The position numbers were made by a program, and so were the translations under genes. Source: Jeotgalicoccus sp. (GTDB lineage: Bacteria > Bacillota > Bacilli > Staphylococcales > Salinicoccaceae). From it: a stretch of 64,000 bases of DNA. Numbering within the stretch: the first letter of the stretch is position 1; each line of letters begins with the position of its first letter. Of this stretch, positions 17,292 to 25,946 are shown one piece after another. Location: the NCBI GenBank assembly GCA_003513765.1, contig DONT01000002.1, positions 62,215-126,214 on the forward strand, in the 5' to 3' direction. The notes beneath the pieces were generated by a model. The model was not told the DNA's origin and made no database searches. It was given only the letters and a program-made list of their open reading frames with translations.

Positions 17292-18626
17292 TTAATACTG
17301 GCTTAAATACTCTTCTTTTTCCCATGACGTTATTTGTGCACTGTACATTTTCCATTCATAGGTCTTGTTCTCTATGAAGTGGTCGCATATATGTTTACCA
17401 AGAGCTTCCTGAATAACCTCGTCTTCTTTTAATGCTTTCAGTGCTGTATATAACGTTGTAGGCAGGTCTTCTACATCTTCTGCCTGACGTTCTTTTTGTG
17501 TCATCTCAAAAATGTTTTCATCTACCGGCGTCGTCAGATTTTTTTGTTCCCGAATACCGCTTAACCCTGCTTTTAATATTACTGCAGTCGCAAGATAAGG
17601 ATTAGCTGACGGGTCCAATGACCTCACTTCAGCACGTGTTCCTGCACCTCTTGTGGATGGAATTCTTAAGAGCGGTGTGCGGTTGCTCCCGCTCCATGCG
17701 ATATAACGCGGCGCTTCAAATCCAGCACTCAGACGTTTATACGAATTTACCAGCGGGTTACAAATCGCCGTGTAGCCTCTTGCATGGTCTAACAAGCCTG
17801 CCATGAAGTATTTCATTTCTTCACTTAGACCATACTCATCATTTTCATCATAAAATACGTTTTCACCGTCTTTAAATAATGAAACATTGTAATGCATGCC
17901 GCTTCCGGCTTCATCGTATAACGGTTTAGGCATAAACGTCACATGTAGACCGTACTGTCGGGCTACTGTTTTTGCTACCAGCTTGAAGGTCTGGATATTA
18001 TCACTCGATGTTACTGCATCACTGTATTTAAAACTTATTTCATGCTGGCTCGGTCCTGCTTCGTGGTGAAACATTTCTACATCAAAATCCATTTTTTTAA
18101 GTGTTTGCGCTATTTCACGGCGGCATCTTTCGCTTGTATCTGTAATCGACACATCAAAGTAACCGCTCGTGTCATTCACGATAGTAGTGGGATTATTGTC
18201 TTTGTCCAATTTAAATAAATAGAACTCAGGCTCCGGACCAAGGTTAAATGCATCGTAACCCATGTCTTCCATTTCTTTAACAATACGCTTTAAATTACTT
18301 CTCGGATCTCCTTCGAAAGGCTCGTTATTGAAGTTATGCACATCGCAAATTAAACGCGCCACTCTGCAGTCCTCTTCAGACCACGGGAAAATAGCCCAGG
18401 TATTATAATCAGGCTTTAAATACATATCCGATTCTTCAACGCGGACAAACCCTTCAATAGAAGAACCATCGAACATTATTTCCCCATCCAGTGCTTCTTC
18501 CAGCTGCTCAACAGGGATTTCCACATTTTTAAGTGCACCTAATATATCTGTGAACTGTAATTTCACATACCCGATTTTTTCTTCTTGTGCAATCTTTAAA
18601 ATATCTTCCTTAGATATTTTACTCAT
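17292..18626 (-). CDS. glnA: Glutamine synthetase, type I-alpha
   Basis: A 444-residue GSI enzyme joining ammonia to glutamate with ATP. Visible landmarks are FTDILG, MFDGSSIEGF with the following Arg typical of feedback-regulated GSI-alpha, the metal-site GPEPEFYLF, HHEAGPSQHEI, NPLVNSYKRL and the substrate-binding RIPSTRGAGTRAEVRS. In most Bacillales glnA follows the repressor gene glnR; here no glnR is present. The upstream 71 nt show no terminator and no convincing GlnR box, so it may have its own promoter or be read from the TspO-like gene. Confidence 0.97.
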   Translation of the reverse strand: MSKISKEDILKIAQEEKIGYVKLQFTDILGALKNVEIPVEQLEEALDGEIMFDGSSIEGFVRVEESDMYLKPDYNTWAIFPWSEEDCRVARLICDVHNFNNEPFEGDPRSNLKRIVKEMEDMGYDAFNLGPEPEFYLFKLDKDNNPTTIVNDTSGYFDVSITDTSERCRREIAQTLKKMDFDVEMFHHEAGPSQHEISFKYSDAVTSSDNIQTFKLVAKTVARQYGLHVTFMPKPLYDEAGSGMHYNVSLFKDGENVFYDENDEYGLSEEMKYFMAGLLDHARGYTAICNPLVNSYKRLSAGFEAPRYIAWSGSNRTPLLRIPSTRGAGTRAEVRSLDPSANPYLATAVILKAGLSGIREQKNLTTPVDENIFEMTQKERQAEDVEDLPTTLYTALKALKEDEVIQEALGKHICDHFIENKTYEWKMYSAQITSWEKEEYLSQY

Positions 18627-18697
18627 TTAAATGACCACTCCTAAATATATTTAACACAAAATCTTCTCTTACTTTATAAACCCGCTTACCAGCTTCT

Positions 18698-19435
18698 TTA
18701 AACGGTTTTTTTATTTTTATTTTTAATTATAGCTGTAATCACAGAAGAAACTGCAAGCAGTATACTTATAATCAGCAATGTCATATCCAAGCTCGCATAC
18801 TCGCTGTTATTCTCAACATAGATGGCGTAGAGCGGCCATATAATAACAAGCGGATACAGCCAATCTTTAAAGTAAAGTGCTGTAATTAAACCGATAACTC
18901 CAGCAGCTGACAGCATAATAATTGTCCATGTTAATTCGTCCAGGCCGACTATAGAATCGATATTATTATCATTTGTTAATTGGAACACATTCACAATTGA
19001 TGCAACTGTTACCCAGGCAAAATAAATTGAATAAGGGAAACGATCGAACCAGTTATAATGCTGACTGCTAATTAAAATATGCATAATAATTAATGTAATC
19101 AGCAGGGCAAAAATAACAATTACCGAAGCGAGAATCATCTGCTGGGTAAATACTAAAATCCATGCGCTGTTCAGTAAGAAGTTAATGATTGGCCAGTATT
19201 TTAATTTGTAAGCAGGGGAATCTTTCCATGTTTTCTGAAAGAACTGCTTAATTATCCAGATAAATACCAGAATATATATTAAACCCCATATGGAAAATGC
19301 AAACCCTGCCGGCTGAATAATCGGCTGGTTGCTGTCTGCCACATTTCCTACATTAGTTCCTACAAAGTAGTTCATTACTATCATTACTATAAAAGCAGCT
19401 AAATAACCTGCTGCCCATTTTTTCTGAGGACTCAT
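18698..19435 (-). CDS. TspO/MBR-related tryptophan-rich membrane protein
   Basis: A 245-residue membrane protein with six or seven predicted helices, longer than classical five-helix TspO (about 160 residues). The GFAFSIWGLIYILVF segment and several Trp residues match the TspO/MBR-related group. TspO proteins bind tetrapyrroles, but members of this longer group are uncharacterised. Start ATG at 19435 has GGAAGGTG 5 nt upstream; the in-frame TTG at 19450 overlaps that site. Confidence 0.7.
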   Translation of the reverse strand: MSPQKKWAAGYLAAFIVMIVMNYFVGTNVGNVADSNQPIIQPAGFAFSIWGLIYILVFIWIIKQFFQKTWKDSPAYKLKYWPIINFLLNSAWILVFTQQMILASVIVIFALLITLIIMHILISSQHYNWFDRFPYSIYFAWVTVASIVNVFQLTNDNNIDSIVGLDELTWTIIMLSAAGVIGLITALYFKDWLYPLVIIWPLYAIYVENNSEYASLDMTLLIISILLAVSSVITAIIKNKNKKTV

Positions 19436-19467
19436 TACATCACCTTCCAAAAATTATTGAGTAAAAT

Positions 19468-19495
19468 AAAAAGCGAGAGTATACTCCCGCTTTTT
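19468..19495 (-). terminator. Terminator
   Basis: Stem AAAAAGCG-GAGTATACTC-CGCTTTTT with one internal mismatch, just past the stop of the PPOX-fold gene. Confidence 0.85.
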
Positions 19496-19497
19496 AT

Positions 19498-19914
19498 TTA
19501 TAGAATCACTTCGACTGGTTCATAGTCATCATTCATAATTTTAATAGCATCCGGCGTTATTTTTAAAACTTTAAGGTGGGGGTTTTCTTTTGAATCAAAG
19601 AAGCTTTTATCCTGCTGTTCCCACAGCCAGTCAATCGTTTCCTGATCGTTAATTCTTTCAACACTGCCGCTTATTTCGACAAAAGCGTTATTATCAGTAT
19701 CATTAAAGCCAAGCAGCACGTGGGCCTGAGGATTTTCTCCCAGCTCATCATACTTCGGTGACTGATCATTTGTTTTTGCATATAATGTTAACCCGTCATT
19801 ATAAAACCACATGTAACGTGCATTGGGCACATTATCTTTCGCTGTTGATAAAACACCGATTTTCGATTCGTTTAAAATTTCCTCAATTCGCTCAATAGCT
19901 TTTGACTGTTCCAC
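19498..19914 (-). CDS. Pyridoxamine 5'-phosphate oxidase-fold protein (general stress protein 26 type)
   Basis: A 138-residue split-barrel protein of the PPOX-like group. GVLSTAKDNVPNARYMWFYNDG and LTLYAKTNDQSPKYDEL match the flavin-binding fold of B. subtilis general stress protein 26 relatives. Such proteins bind FMN, FAD or F420-like cofactors; the reaction is usually unknown. Stand-alone unit with its own terminator. Confidence 0.8.
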   Translation of the reverse strand: MEQSKAIERIEEILNESKIGVLSTAKDNVPNARYMWFYNDGLTLYAKTNDQSPKYDELGENPQAHVLLGFNDTDNNAFVEISGSVERINDQETIDWLWEQQDKSFFDSKENPHLKVLKITPDAIKIMNDDYEPVEVIL

Positions 19915-20049
19915 AATATCACCTGTCCTTGTTTATAAGTTGTTTTATATCTTTACCACATAATCCACTGTCCAATCATCTGAATGATTTCTTTTATGCA
20001 GACAGGGTATAAATTACATATGTACAAAATGAGCGGGAGGTAATTGTTT

Positions 20050-20313
20050 ATGGATGTTAAAGCAGAAGCAAAAAAACTCGAAGGCTGGGAATTAAAAGAC
20101 GAAAAGCTGATTAAGAAGTTTAAATTCGAACGTTTCTTAGACGGCATTGAATTCGTAAATATGCTGGCTCAGCAGGCAGAGAAAGAGCAGCATCATCCCG
20201 GAATCAGAATTAATTACACGACTGTGACTGTGGTGTGGACAACGTTCTCTACAAACGAACTCAAGGAACGTGACATCGAAGGCGCAAAAGCAACAGACAA
20301 AATTTTCGGTTAA
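20050..20313 (+). CDS. phhB: Pterin-4a-carbinolamine dehydratase
   Basis: An 87-residue protein with the signature EKEQHHPGIRINYTTVTV, in which H48, H49 and P50 form the active site, and the closing LTERD-like segment ELKERDIEGA. It dehydrates 4a-hydroxytetrahydrobiopterin in pterin recycling, though bacteria without aromatic amino acid hydroxylases carry it too and it may act in molybdopterin or folate metabolism. GGGAGGT ribosome site 8 nt before ATG 20050. Confidence 0.9.
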   Translation: MDVKAEAKKLEGWELKDEKLIKKFKFERFLDGIEFVNMLAQQAEKEQHHPGIRINYTTVTVVWTTFSTNELKERDIEGAKATDKIFG

Positions 20314-20320
20314 AATCACA

Positions 20321-20351
20321 GACTGCCTGGTATCTAATACGCCGGGCAGTC
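20321..20351 (+). terminator. Probable terminator
   Basis: A 10-bp stem GACTGCCTGG / CCGGGCAGTC (one G-U) with an 11-nt loop; the T-run behind it is poor, so termination may be partial. Confidence 0.5.
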
Positions 20352-20387
20352 ATGTTTATATCTTTATACACCTAAGGATTTGGATAG

Positions 20388-20795
20388 ATGAAATATTTAA
20401 AATCAGGAACTGTCATTGGACTTATTTCAGGCACGTTTTTATTTATCGTCTGTGCACTGATAGAATGGCTGACTCAAATGGAACTGATGACTCTGCTTTT
20501 GAATGTGGATTTTATGACGGAAATGAAGCTTCATATCGGGATAGAAATCCTGTTGCATCTCATCGTCTCAATCATGATTGCAGTATTACTTAAATTTATA
20601 TTTGATAATTTTAAAATACTTTATATACCGGCATTAGTATTTAGCTGGATAGTCACGAGCCTGCTGTTTTACGTGCTCGGTTACTTAAGTGTGATGCATA
20701 TCGAACTGCAAGGCTTAATAGGATTTACTGTATGGACAATTATACATCTTTCTTATTTCATTATTATTTTTTCACTTCATAAAAAAGGTTTCTAA
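20388..20795 (+). CDS. Four-helix membrane protein, unknown
   Basis: A 135-residue protein with four predicted transmembrane helices (about residues 7-27, 52-70, 76-99, 105-130) and short charged loops. I recognise no family. It lies 19 nt upstream of the pyruvate-kinase-like gene with no terminator between, so the two probably share a transcript. The ribosome site (AAGGATTTGG) is moderate. Confidence 0.65.
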   Translation: MKYLKSGTVIGLISGTFLFIVCALIEWLTQMELMTLLLNVDFMTEMKLHIGIEILLHLIVSIMIAVLLKFIFDNFKILYIPALVFSWIVTSLLFYVLGYLSVMHIELQGLIGFTVWTIIHLSYFIIIFSLHKKGF

Positions 20796-20813
20796 CACAC
20801 TGAGGGGGACATT

Positions 20814-22307
20814 ATGAATAAAGAAGCAGCACCGTTATTAAATGATGTAAAGCAGATACGCCAGCAGGTAACTGAAGATGGAGAACAGATTCTTGAACGC
20901 TGGCAGCAAGTTAATGTGCGGGAGGAATATGTTCAAAGTCTTAAAAATCTTGCTTATTACATGGCCTTTCGCCGCCATGACCACCGCGAAATACAAAATG
21001 CTTTAATCCCCTGGGGTGTCTCATCGCTCGGGAGACTGGAACCAAACGTATCCGGTAATTTGGATGCTGTAATTAAAACACTCGGCTACATTACCGGGAA
21101 CGCGGAAAATGATATTGAGTACTTCAAATATCCAGGCTCAGATGACAGAAACAGCCAGCTCGAAAAAAATACTAAAATGCTGCTGGGTGAAGGCAATGAA
21201 CATCGGCTCACACAAATTATGGTCACGATGCCTTCCGAGGCTGCGAAGGATTATGAGTTAGTTAAAAACCTGGTGGAATCGGGGATGAATTCCGCGCGTA
21301 TTAACTGCGCGCACGATGACTCGAATACGTGGAAACAGATGATTGAAAACATTAGAAGAGCATCTGAAGAGACAAATAATCCATGCAGAATATTAATGGA
21401 TATAAGCGGACCGAAAGTCCGGATAAAAACTCTCCTGACTTCTAAAAGAAATCCTAAGCTGAAAACCGGCGAGTATTTCCTGCTGTCCAATCAGGAAGCA
21501 ATGCTGCTGCCGTCAAAAGTATGTATAGCAATTAATACTTCAGTTCCTGAAGTACTTAAAAATGTAGACATTGATCAGCTCATTAAAATTGATGACGGGC
21601 AGGTTGAAGCAAAAGTAACTGAAATAAGGGATGACGGTTTAATTTGTAAAGTGACTAGAACATCCAAAGCGAAAGGCGTAAAAATTAAAACAGAAAAAGG
21701 TATTAACTTCCCGGATCTTGATATCAATTTAAATGTACTGACAGAGAAAGATATGTCCGATCTTGATTTTGCAGCGGAGCACGCAGATATCATTGCATTT
21801 TCGTTCGTAAAAAGTGCTGCTGATATGAAATATATTGAAAGTAAACTGCAAGAAAAACTGCCTGCTGACAAACAGAATATGCCGATAATCGCAAAGATAG
21901 AAACAACGGAAGCCATTGGAGAAATTCCGAACATCATCGCTGAGGCAGCATCAAGAAGGCCATTCGGAATTATGCTGGCACGCGGAGATCTCGCAGTTGA
22001 AATAGGGTATGAACGACTCAGTGAAATTCAGGAAGAACTCCTTTGGATATGTGAAGCAGCTCATATTCCAATGATCTGGGCAACACAGGTGCTTGAATCA
22101 CTGATTAAGACAGGCATTCCGACACGCTCAGAGATTTCAGATGTTGTTGCAGGCTCCCGCGCCGAATGTATTATGCTGAATAAGGGTGATTACATCGTCG
22201 AAGGTGTGAAAACAGTAGATGATATCCTGAATAAAAGCGAGGATCATAATTATAAAAAAACAGCGATGCTCCGAGCATTGAATATTTCTAAATCAATGTT
22301 TGAATAA
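20814..22307 (+). CDS. Pyruvate kinase-like protein with N-terminal extension and no C-terminal domain
   Basis: A 497-residue protein whose residues about 133-495 are a pyruvate kinase barrel: MNSARINCAHDD, MDISGPKVRI, KIDDGQ, KIETTEAIGEI (361 on), LARGDLAVEI (389 on), ATQVLES and PTRSEISDVV. The first 130 residues are an extension absent from Pyk, and the usual C-terminal regulatory domain is missing. The barrel has Lys (K201) where K+-dependent enzymes have Glu117, plus Ala and Ile at positions that normally bind K+, the pattern of K+-independent enzymes. The catalytic Lys of the KIE motif is kept, so activity is plausible but may not be on pyruvate. It is not the housekeeping pyk. Confidence 0.85.
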   Translation: MNKEAAPLLNDVKQIRQQVTEDGEQILERWQQVNVREEYVQSLKNLAYYMAFRRHDHREIQNALIPWGVSSLGRLEPNVSGNLDAVIKTLGYITGNAENDIEYFKYPGSDDRNSQLEKNTKMLLGEGNEHRLTQIMVTMPSEAAKDYELVKNLVESGMNSARINCAHDDSNTWKQMIENIRRASEETNNPCRILMDISGPKVRIKTLLTSKRNPKLKTGEYFLLSNQEAMLLPSKVCIAINTSVPEVLKNVDIDQLIKIDDGQVEAKVTEIRDDGLICKVTRTSKAKGVKIKTEKGINFPDLDINLNVLTEKDMSDLDFAAEHADIIAFSFVKSAADMKYIESKLQEKLPADKQNMPIIAKIETTEAIGEIPNIIAEAASRRPFGIMLARGDLAVEIGYERLSEIQEELLWICEAAHIPMIWATQVLESLIKTGIPTRSEISDVVAGSRAECIMLNKGDYIVEGVKTVDDILNKSEDHNYKKTAMLRALNISKSMFE

Positions 22308-22336
22308 AGTAAACGCCTTCAGATAGTTGTGTTTAT

Positions 22337-22723
22337 ATGCGTAAGCTTAAGGAGTTTTTTAAATACATTTTGATTGCAGCAGTCGGAGGCGCTCTTGATT
22401 TACTGCTGTTTATCCTGCTGCACACATATACAGATATACACATTCAGCTAGTAAATCTGATAAGTATGTTCACAGGCGTAACAACAAATTTTATACTGAA
22501 TTACCATTTTAATTTTAAAGCAGACAGCAAATTTTTCAGACGTTATTTTTCATTCCTGACAGTCGGTGCAATTGGTTTTTCAATCGTTGCACTGCTCGTT
22601 TTGATTTTCGTTCAGCATCTTGGATGGAATGCCATTATAGTAAAAATCGGTGCGACAATGCTTGCGACTGTTATTCAATATTTTTTAAATCGTTATATAT
22701 CATTCCGGAGATACAGAGCATAA
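22337..22723 (+). CDS. GtrA family membrane protein
   Basis: A 128-residue protein with four transmembrane helices and the GtrA endings NLISMFTGVTTNFILNYHFNF and QYFLNRYISFR. GtrA-like proteins are thought to move or bind undecaprenyl-phosphate-linked sugars for cell-wall polymer glycosylation. The start has no clear ribosome site, so translation may depend on the gene 29 nt upstream. No glycosyltransferase is adjacent. Confidence 0.85.
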   Translation: MRKLKEFFKYILIAAVGGALDLLLFILLHTYTDIHIQLVNLISMFTGVTTNFILNYHFNFKADSKFFRRYFSFLTVGAIGFSIVALLVLIFVQHLGWNAIIVKIGATMLATVIQYFLNRYISFRRYRA

Positions 22724-22792
22724 TCAATTAACCCGGATAGTTTGAAAAATAATATTTATCTAATTACTATATTGGGGAGAAGGAGAGATAAT

Positions 22793-23431
22793 ATGATTAC
22801 AGAGTTAGGTAATATTAAAGTACCAGACAGTAAGATTATTACACAAGCACAGGACCTCGTTCACGAATACGGTAATGAATTAATTTGGAACCATTCAAAC
22901 AGAGTGTATTTATTCGGTGCTGTTAAAGGAGATCAGGATCAAGTGAAGTATGATCATGAATTATTATACATCAGTGCACTTTTTCATGATTTAGGTTTAA
23001 CAAAACAGTACAGCAGTGATGATCTGCGATTTGAAGTTGACGGAGCGAATGCAGCACGCCAGTTTTTAAACACTCATAACATCACACCACAGCAGGTTCA
23101 GCTCGTCTGGGACGCTATTGCACTTCATACCACACCAGGTGTTGCGGAACATAAAGAGAGTGAAGTTGCACTTCTTTTCCACGGTGTCGGCATGGATGTA
23201 ATGGGGGATAATTTCGATCAGTTCAGCGAAGAAATCTGGAAATCTGTCGTTCAGAAATTCCCAAGAAAAGATTTCAAAAATGACATCATTCAAGCATTTT
23301 ATGATGGGATTAAACATAAACCGGAAACAACATTTGGCAATATGAAAGAAGATGTTATCAAGCACTTCCAGCCGGATTATGCGAATGACAATTTCTGTAC
23401 ATGCATTCTTCATTCAAAGTGGGAGAGTTAA
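22793..23431 (+). CDS. HD domain hydrolase (cyanamide hydratase-like)
   Basis: A 212-residue metal-dependent HD phosphohydrolase-fold protein. The metal ligands are visible as H34 (NHSNR), the HD pair at 65-66 in ALFHDLGLT, and a later ALHTTPG. The F-E-V-DGANAARQF stretch and overall length match the HD proteins related to fungal and plant cyanamide hydratase. The true substrate is unknown. ATG 22793 has AGGAGAG 5 nt upstream, clearly better than the frame's start at 22742. Confidence 0.82.
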   Translation: MITELGNIKVPDSKIITQAQDLVHEYGNELIWNHSNRVYLFGAVKGDQDQVKYDHELLYISALFHDLGLTKQYSSDDLRFEVDGANAARQFLNTHNITPQQVQLVWDAIALHTTPGVAEHKESEVALLFHGVGMDVMGDNFDQFSEEIWKSVVQKFPRKDFKNDIIQAFYDGIKHKPETTFGNMKEDVIKHFQPDYANDNFCTCILHSKWES

Positions 23432-23463
23432 AGTGAGTTAGAAACTTAACACTGACAGCATTG

Positions 23464-23478
23464 TAACGCAAAGCGTTA
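23464..23478. repeat. TAACGC-N3-GCGTTA dyad, second copy
   Basis: Perfect 6+6 dyad with AAA centre, 33 nt downstream of the HD gene stop. It has no T-run and is separate from the real terminator at 23516. The rest of the 23432-23684 gap holds that terminator and the gltS leader. Confidence 0.6.
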
Positions 23479-23515
23479 TAAAAAGATGACAAGCATTACA
23501 AAGGTTATTCATATT

Positions 23516-23548
23516 CCGTCAGAGCTGCTAAAGCTCCGGCGGGATTTT
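23516..23548 (+). terminator. Terminator
   Basis: Stem CCGTCAGAGCT / AGCTCCGGCGG with a 5-nt loop (one mismatch, one wobble) followed by GATTTTTG, downstream of the HD gene. Confidence 0.75.
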
Positions 23549-23684
23549 TGTTATCCGCAAAATGTATGCGTTCACAAAAACTACATAATTTACGGCAAAG
23601 ATGTAAAAGTTATTGTTGGTTATTCTTCAGTTATAGATTAGAATGGGTTTTCTGATGAAATTTTTAAATGATGGAGGATGAGAT

Positions 23685-24887
23685 ATGGAATTAAATTTAG
23701 TAACATCATTATTTTTAGCAGTGATGGTTTACCTCATCGGTGCTTACTTAGTTAGAAAAATACATTTTTTAGATAGATACTCTATACCGGCGCCAGTTGT
23801 CGGCGGGCTGCTGTTCGCCGTTTTCACTTTAATAATGCACAGTACAGGGCTAGTTACAATCACTGTTGAGACTTCCTTACAGTCTTTGTTTATGATTATA
23901 TTTTTTACAACAGTCGGCTTAGGCGCAAGTTTTAAACTGATTAAACTAGGCGGTAAATTACTCGTTATTTATTTACTAGCAGCGAGTTTCTTATCAGTGA
24001 TTCAGAATACACTTGGAGTTTCCCTTGCAGGTCTTCTTGGTATAGACCCGCTGCTTGGTCTTATGGCTTCGTCTCCTGCAATGATAGGCGGACACGGGGG
24101 TGCTGCCGCGTTTGGTGAGACAATAGATGGTCTGGGAGTACAGGGTGCAACAACGGTTGGTATTGCCGCAGCCACACTCGGACTTATTGCCGGCGGGGTA
24201 TTTGGCGGTCCGGTAGCACGCTTTATGATTAACAGACATAACCTTAAGAGTAATGAGCCTGATTTTAATGCAGCACAATATGAATTTGAAAATCCAAAAG
24301 AAGAAAACAAATTCACAATAAACCAATTCTTTATTTATCTTTTAATAATTACGTTTGCCATGGCACTTGGTACATATATCGGCGGTATATTCTCTGACTT
24401 AACAGGTGTAATCCTGCCTGATTATGTAGGAGCTATGTTCGTTGCGATTGTGGTCAGAACACTGTTGGATGCATCACAGGATAGAGTGCCGTTTGATTTC
24501 GACACAACTGTAAACGATAAAATCGGAGCAGTTTCTTTAGGTTTATTCCTGTCATTTGCATTGATGAGCATAAAACTTTGGGAACTCGCAGACTTGGCGC
24601 TGCCGATTCTGCTGATTGTTTCTGCTCACGTCATTGTTATCATTCTGTATACGATGTTTATCGTCTACAGACTTCTCGGGAAGAACTATGACGCAGTCGT
24701 GATGATTAACGGTATGATAGGAAGCGGATTAGGCGCAACTCCTACAGCTATGGCTAACATGGATGCAGTTACATCTAAGTTCGGCTCTTCGAAGACCGCT
24801 TACTTAATCGTACCGGTCGTTGGAGCATTCCTTATTGATATCGTTAACATTCCTGTTATCGTGTTCTTTATAAACTTATTCAGCTAA
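23685..24887 (+). CDS. gltS: Sodium/glutamate symporter
   Basis: A 400-residue GltS (ESS family) carrier taking up glutamate with Na+. The two reentrant-loop regions are visible as SSPAMIGGHGGAAAFGE and INGMIGSGLGATPTAMANM, and about ten helices are predicted. GGAGG ribosome site before ATG. It is a single-gene unit with terminators on both sides. Confidence 0.95.
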   Translation: MELNLVTSLFLAVMVYLIGAYLVRKIHFLDRYSIPAPVVGGLLFAVFTLIMHSTGLVTITVETSLQSLFMIIFFTTVGLGASFKLIKLGGKLLVIYLLAASFLSVIQNTLGVSLAGLLGIDPLLGLMASSPAMIGGHGGAAAFGETIDGLGVQGATTVGIAAATLGLIAGGVFGGPVARFMINRHNLKSNEPDFNAAQYEFENPKEENKFTINQFFIYLLIITFAMALGTYIGGIFSDLTGVILPDYVGAMFVAIVVRTLLDASQDRVPFDFDTTVNDKIGAVSLGLFLSFALMSIKLWELADLALPILLIVSAHVIVIILYTMFIVYRLLGKNYDAVVMINGMIGSGLGATPTAMANMDAVTSKFGSSKTAYLIVPVVGAFLIDIVNIPVIVFFINLFS

Positions 24888-24890
24888 ACA

Positions 24891-24916
24891 AAAAGCCGGG
24901 GGATTCCCCGGCTTTT
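24891..24916. terminator. Bidirectional terminator
   Basis: An 11-bp perfect stem AAAAGCCGGGG / CCCCGGCTTTT with loop GATT between gltS and the convergent small gene. Confidence 0.92.
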
Positions 24917-24917
24917 A

Positions 24918-25169
24918 TCATGCGTATTTGTCTTCCTGCTCAGAAGCTTTATCACGTAGTTCGTAATAATACAGCACGCTTGTCATCGCACCTTCATCAA
25001 CCATATTCGAATCGCGGACTTCGTTAGGTTTGCCGAGATTAATAATATAGTCATCATCCGTCCATTTATTCATAGCACCTTTGATTAACTGCCCCGTTTC
25101 TGTCTTTGATGCATAAAGTGCTCCTGCTGCGAGTCCCGCTCCAATAATAAACTTCGTTCGTTTACGCAT
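24918..25169 (-). CDS. Small conserved-looking protein, unknown
   Basis: An 83-residue protein with a Lys/Arg-rich start, one short hydrophobic stretch (about residues 8-20) and a Glu/Asp-rich tail. The ribosome site AAGGAGG is very good and a terminator is shared with gltS. The N-terminus resembles YtxH-like small stress or envelope proteins, but the match is too weak to assign. Confidence 0.65.
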   Translation of the reverse strand: MRKRTKFIIGAGLAAGALYASKTETGQLIKGAMNKWTDDDYIINLGKPNEVRDSNMVDEGAMTSVLYYYELRDKASEQEDKYA

Positions 25170-25325
25170 GGTAAATCCTCCTTAAAAGATTAGTTCGCAA
25201 CTGCCTTTATTTACCTATTCCCGTTTTAGAGCATGACCTAACAACTTTATGATGTTTCACACATTTGATACTCACTATTATAAATGGGTATAATTAATTA
25301 AATTGATTTATAAAGAGGTAGTTAT

Positions 25326-25761
25326 ATGAATATTAACGATGTAAAGCCGCCTGCAGAGTTTAAGTATTTTGAAGAACAGGTAACCATTCACAAACATTTT
25401 TCGTTTATATGCGATAACCGTATATTTTTTTCGAATACTGCTTTTAAAGATTTAAAGAATCATCATTATTCTTTCAGCATTGAGATATCTTCACCTGTTA
25501 ATGCTCTTGGGCTTGCGACTGATTTTCATTTAATCGATAAAATTTACGATGAAGAAATCGGCATTAAGCTGGATAACTGCCTGCTTAATGAAACGCTTCC
25601 GGAGATGAATACGACAGCAGAAAACATAGCTTACTGGCTGTTTGAAGAGTTTTCTGCACGTTTTGCCGGAGAATGATGTACTGCTGAAAGTAACGCTGTA
25701 CGAAAATCCGAGGCAGGGTGTTACGATTACTAAACAGATGACACTTCACAAATTCACATAA
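25326..25761 (+). pseudogene. Frameshifted 6-pyruvoyl-tetrahydropterin synthase/QueD-like gene
   Basis: The frame from ATG 25326 (AGAGG ribosome site) gives PTPS-family features: KDLKNHHYSFSIEI, GLATDFHLIDKIY, LDNCLLNETLPEMNTTAENIA, then stops at 25676 after SARFAGE. One T too many in a TTTT run near 25649-25652 explains this: removing it continues the protein as EEFLHVLPENDVLLKVTLYENP to a stop at 25761, just the normal PTPS ending. The usual N-terminal zinc His and catalytic Cys are not seen and HGH is NHH, so it was already a divergent family member. Either a decayed gene or a base error; the second part overlaps the promoter of the TPP riboswitch. Confidence 0.75.
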
Positions 25762-25773
25762 GTGGACTATGAT
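25745..25773 (+). promoter_or_regulatory. SigA-type promoter of the ykoEDC unit
   Basis: TTCACA (25745-25750) and TATGAT (25768-25773) are exactly 17 bp apart; transcription would begin about 20 nt before the TPP aptamer. It lies inside the end of the frameshifted pterin-synthase-like gene. Confidence 0.75.
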
Positions 25774-25799
25774 AGTGATAATCAAATAATGAATTCACC

Positions 25800-25875
25800 A
25801 CCACTGGGGGTGTCCGTACGGACTGAGATTGACCCTTATCACCTGATCTAGATCATACTAGCGTAGGGAAGTGGC
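25800..25875 (+). promoter_or_regulatory. TPP riboswitch (THI element)
   Basis: The conserved core is present: CCACTGGGGGTGTCCG, GACTGAGATTGACCC, CACCTGATCTAGATCATACTA, GCGTAGGGAAGTGG, with the closing P1 stem CCACT/AGTGG. A terminator follows before the first gene, so high thiamine pyrophosphate should switch the transporter off. Confidence 0.97.
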
Positions 25876-25888
25876 ATATTTTTATATG

Positions 25889-25918
25889 CACACCATTCCG
25901 TTAGTGGTGTGTTTTTTT
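25889..25918 (+). terminator. TPP riboswitch terminator
   Basis: Stem CACACCA / TGGTGTG followed by seven T, 14 nt after the aptamer and before the ykoE ribosome site. Confidence 0.88.
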
Positions 25919-25946
25919 GTTTGAAATTTATAACGGAGGCTTCATC

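Noticed and set aside
18627..18697. GlnR box upstream of glnA
   Set aside because: TGTTA-N7 is present but the second half TNACA is missing.
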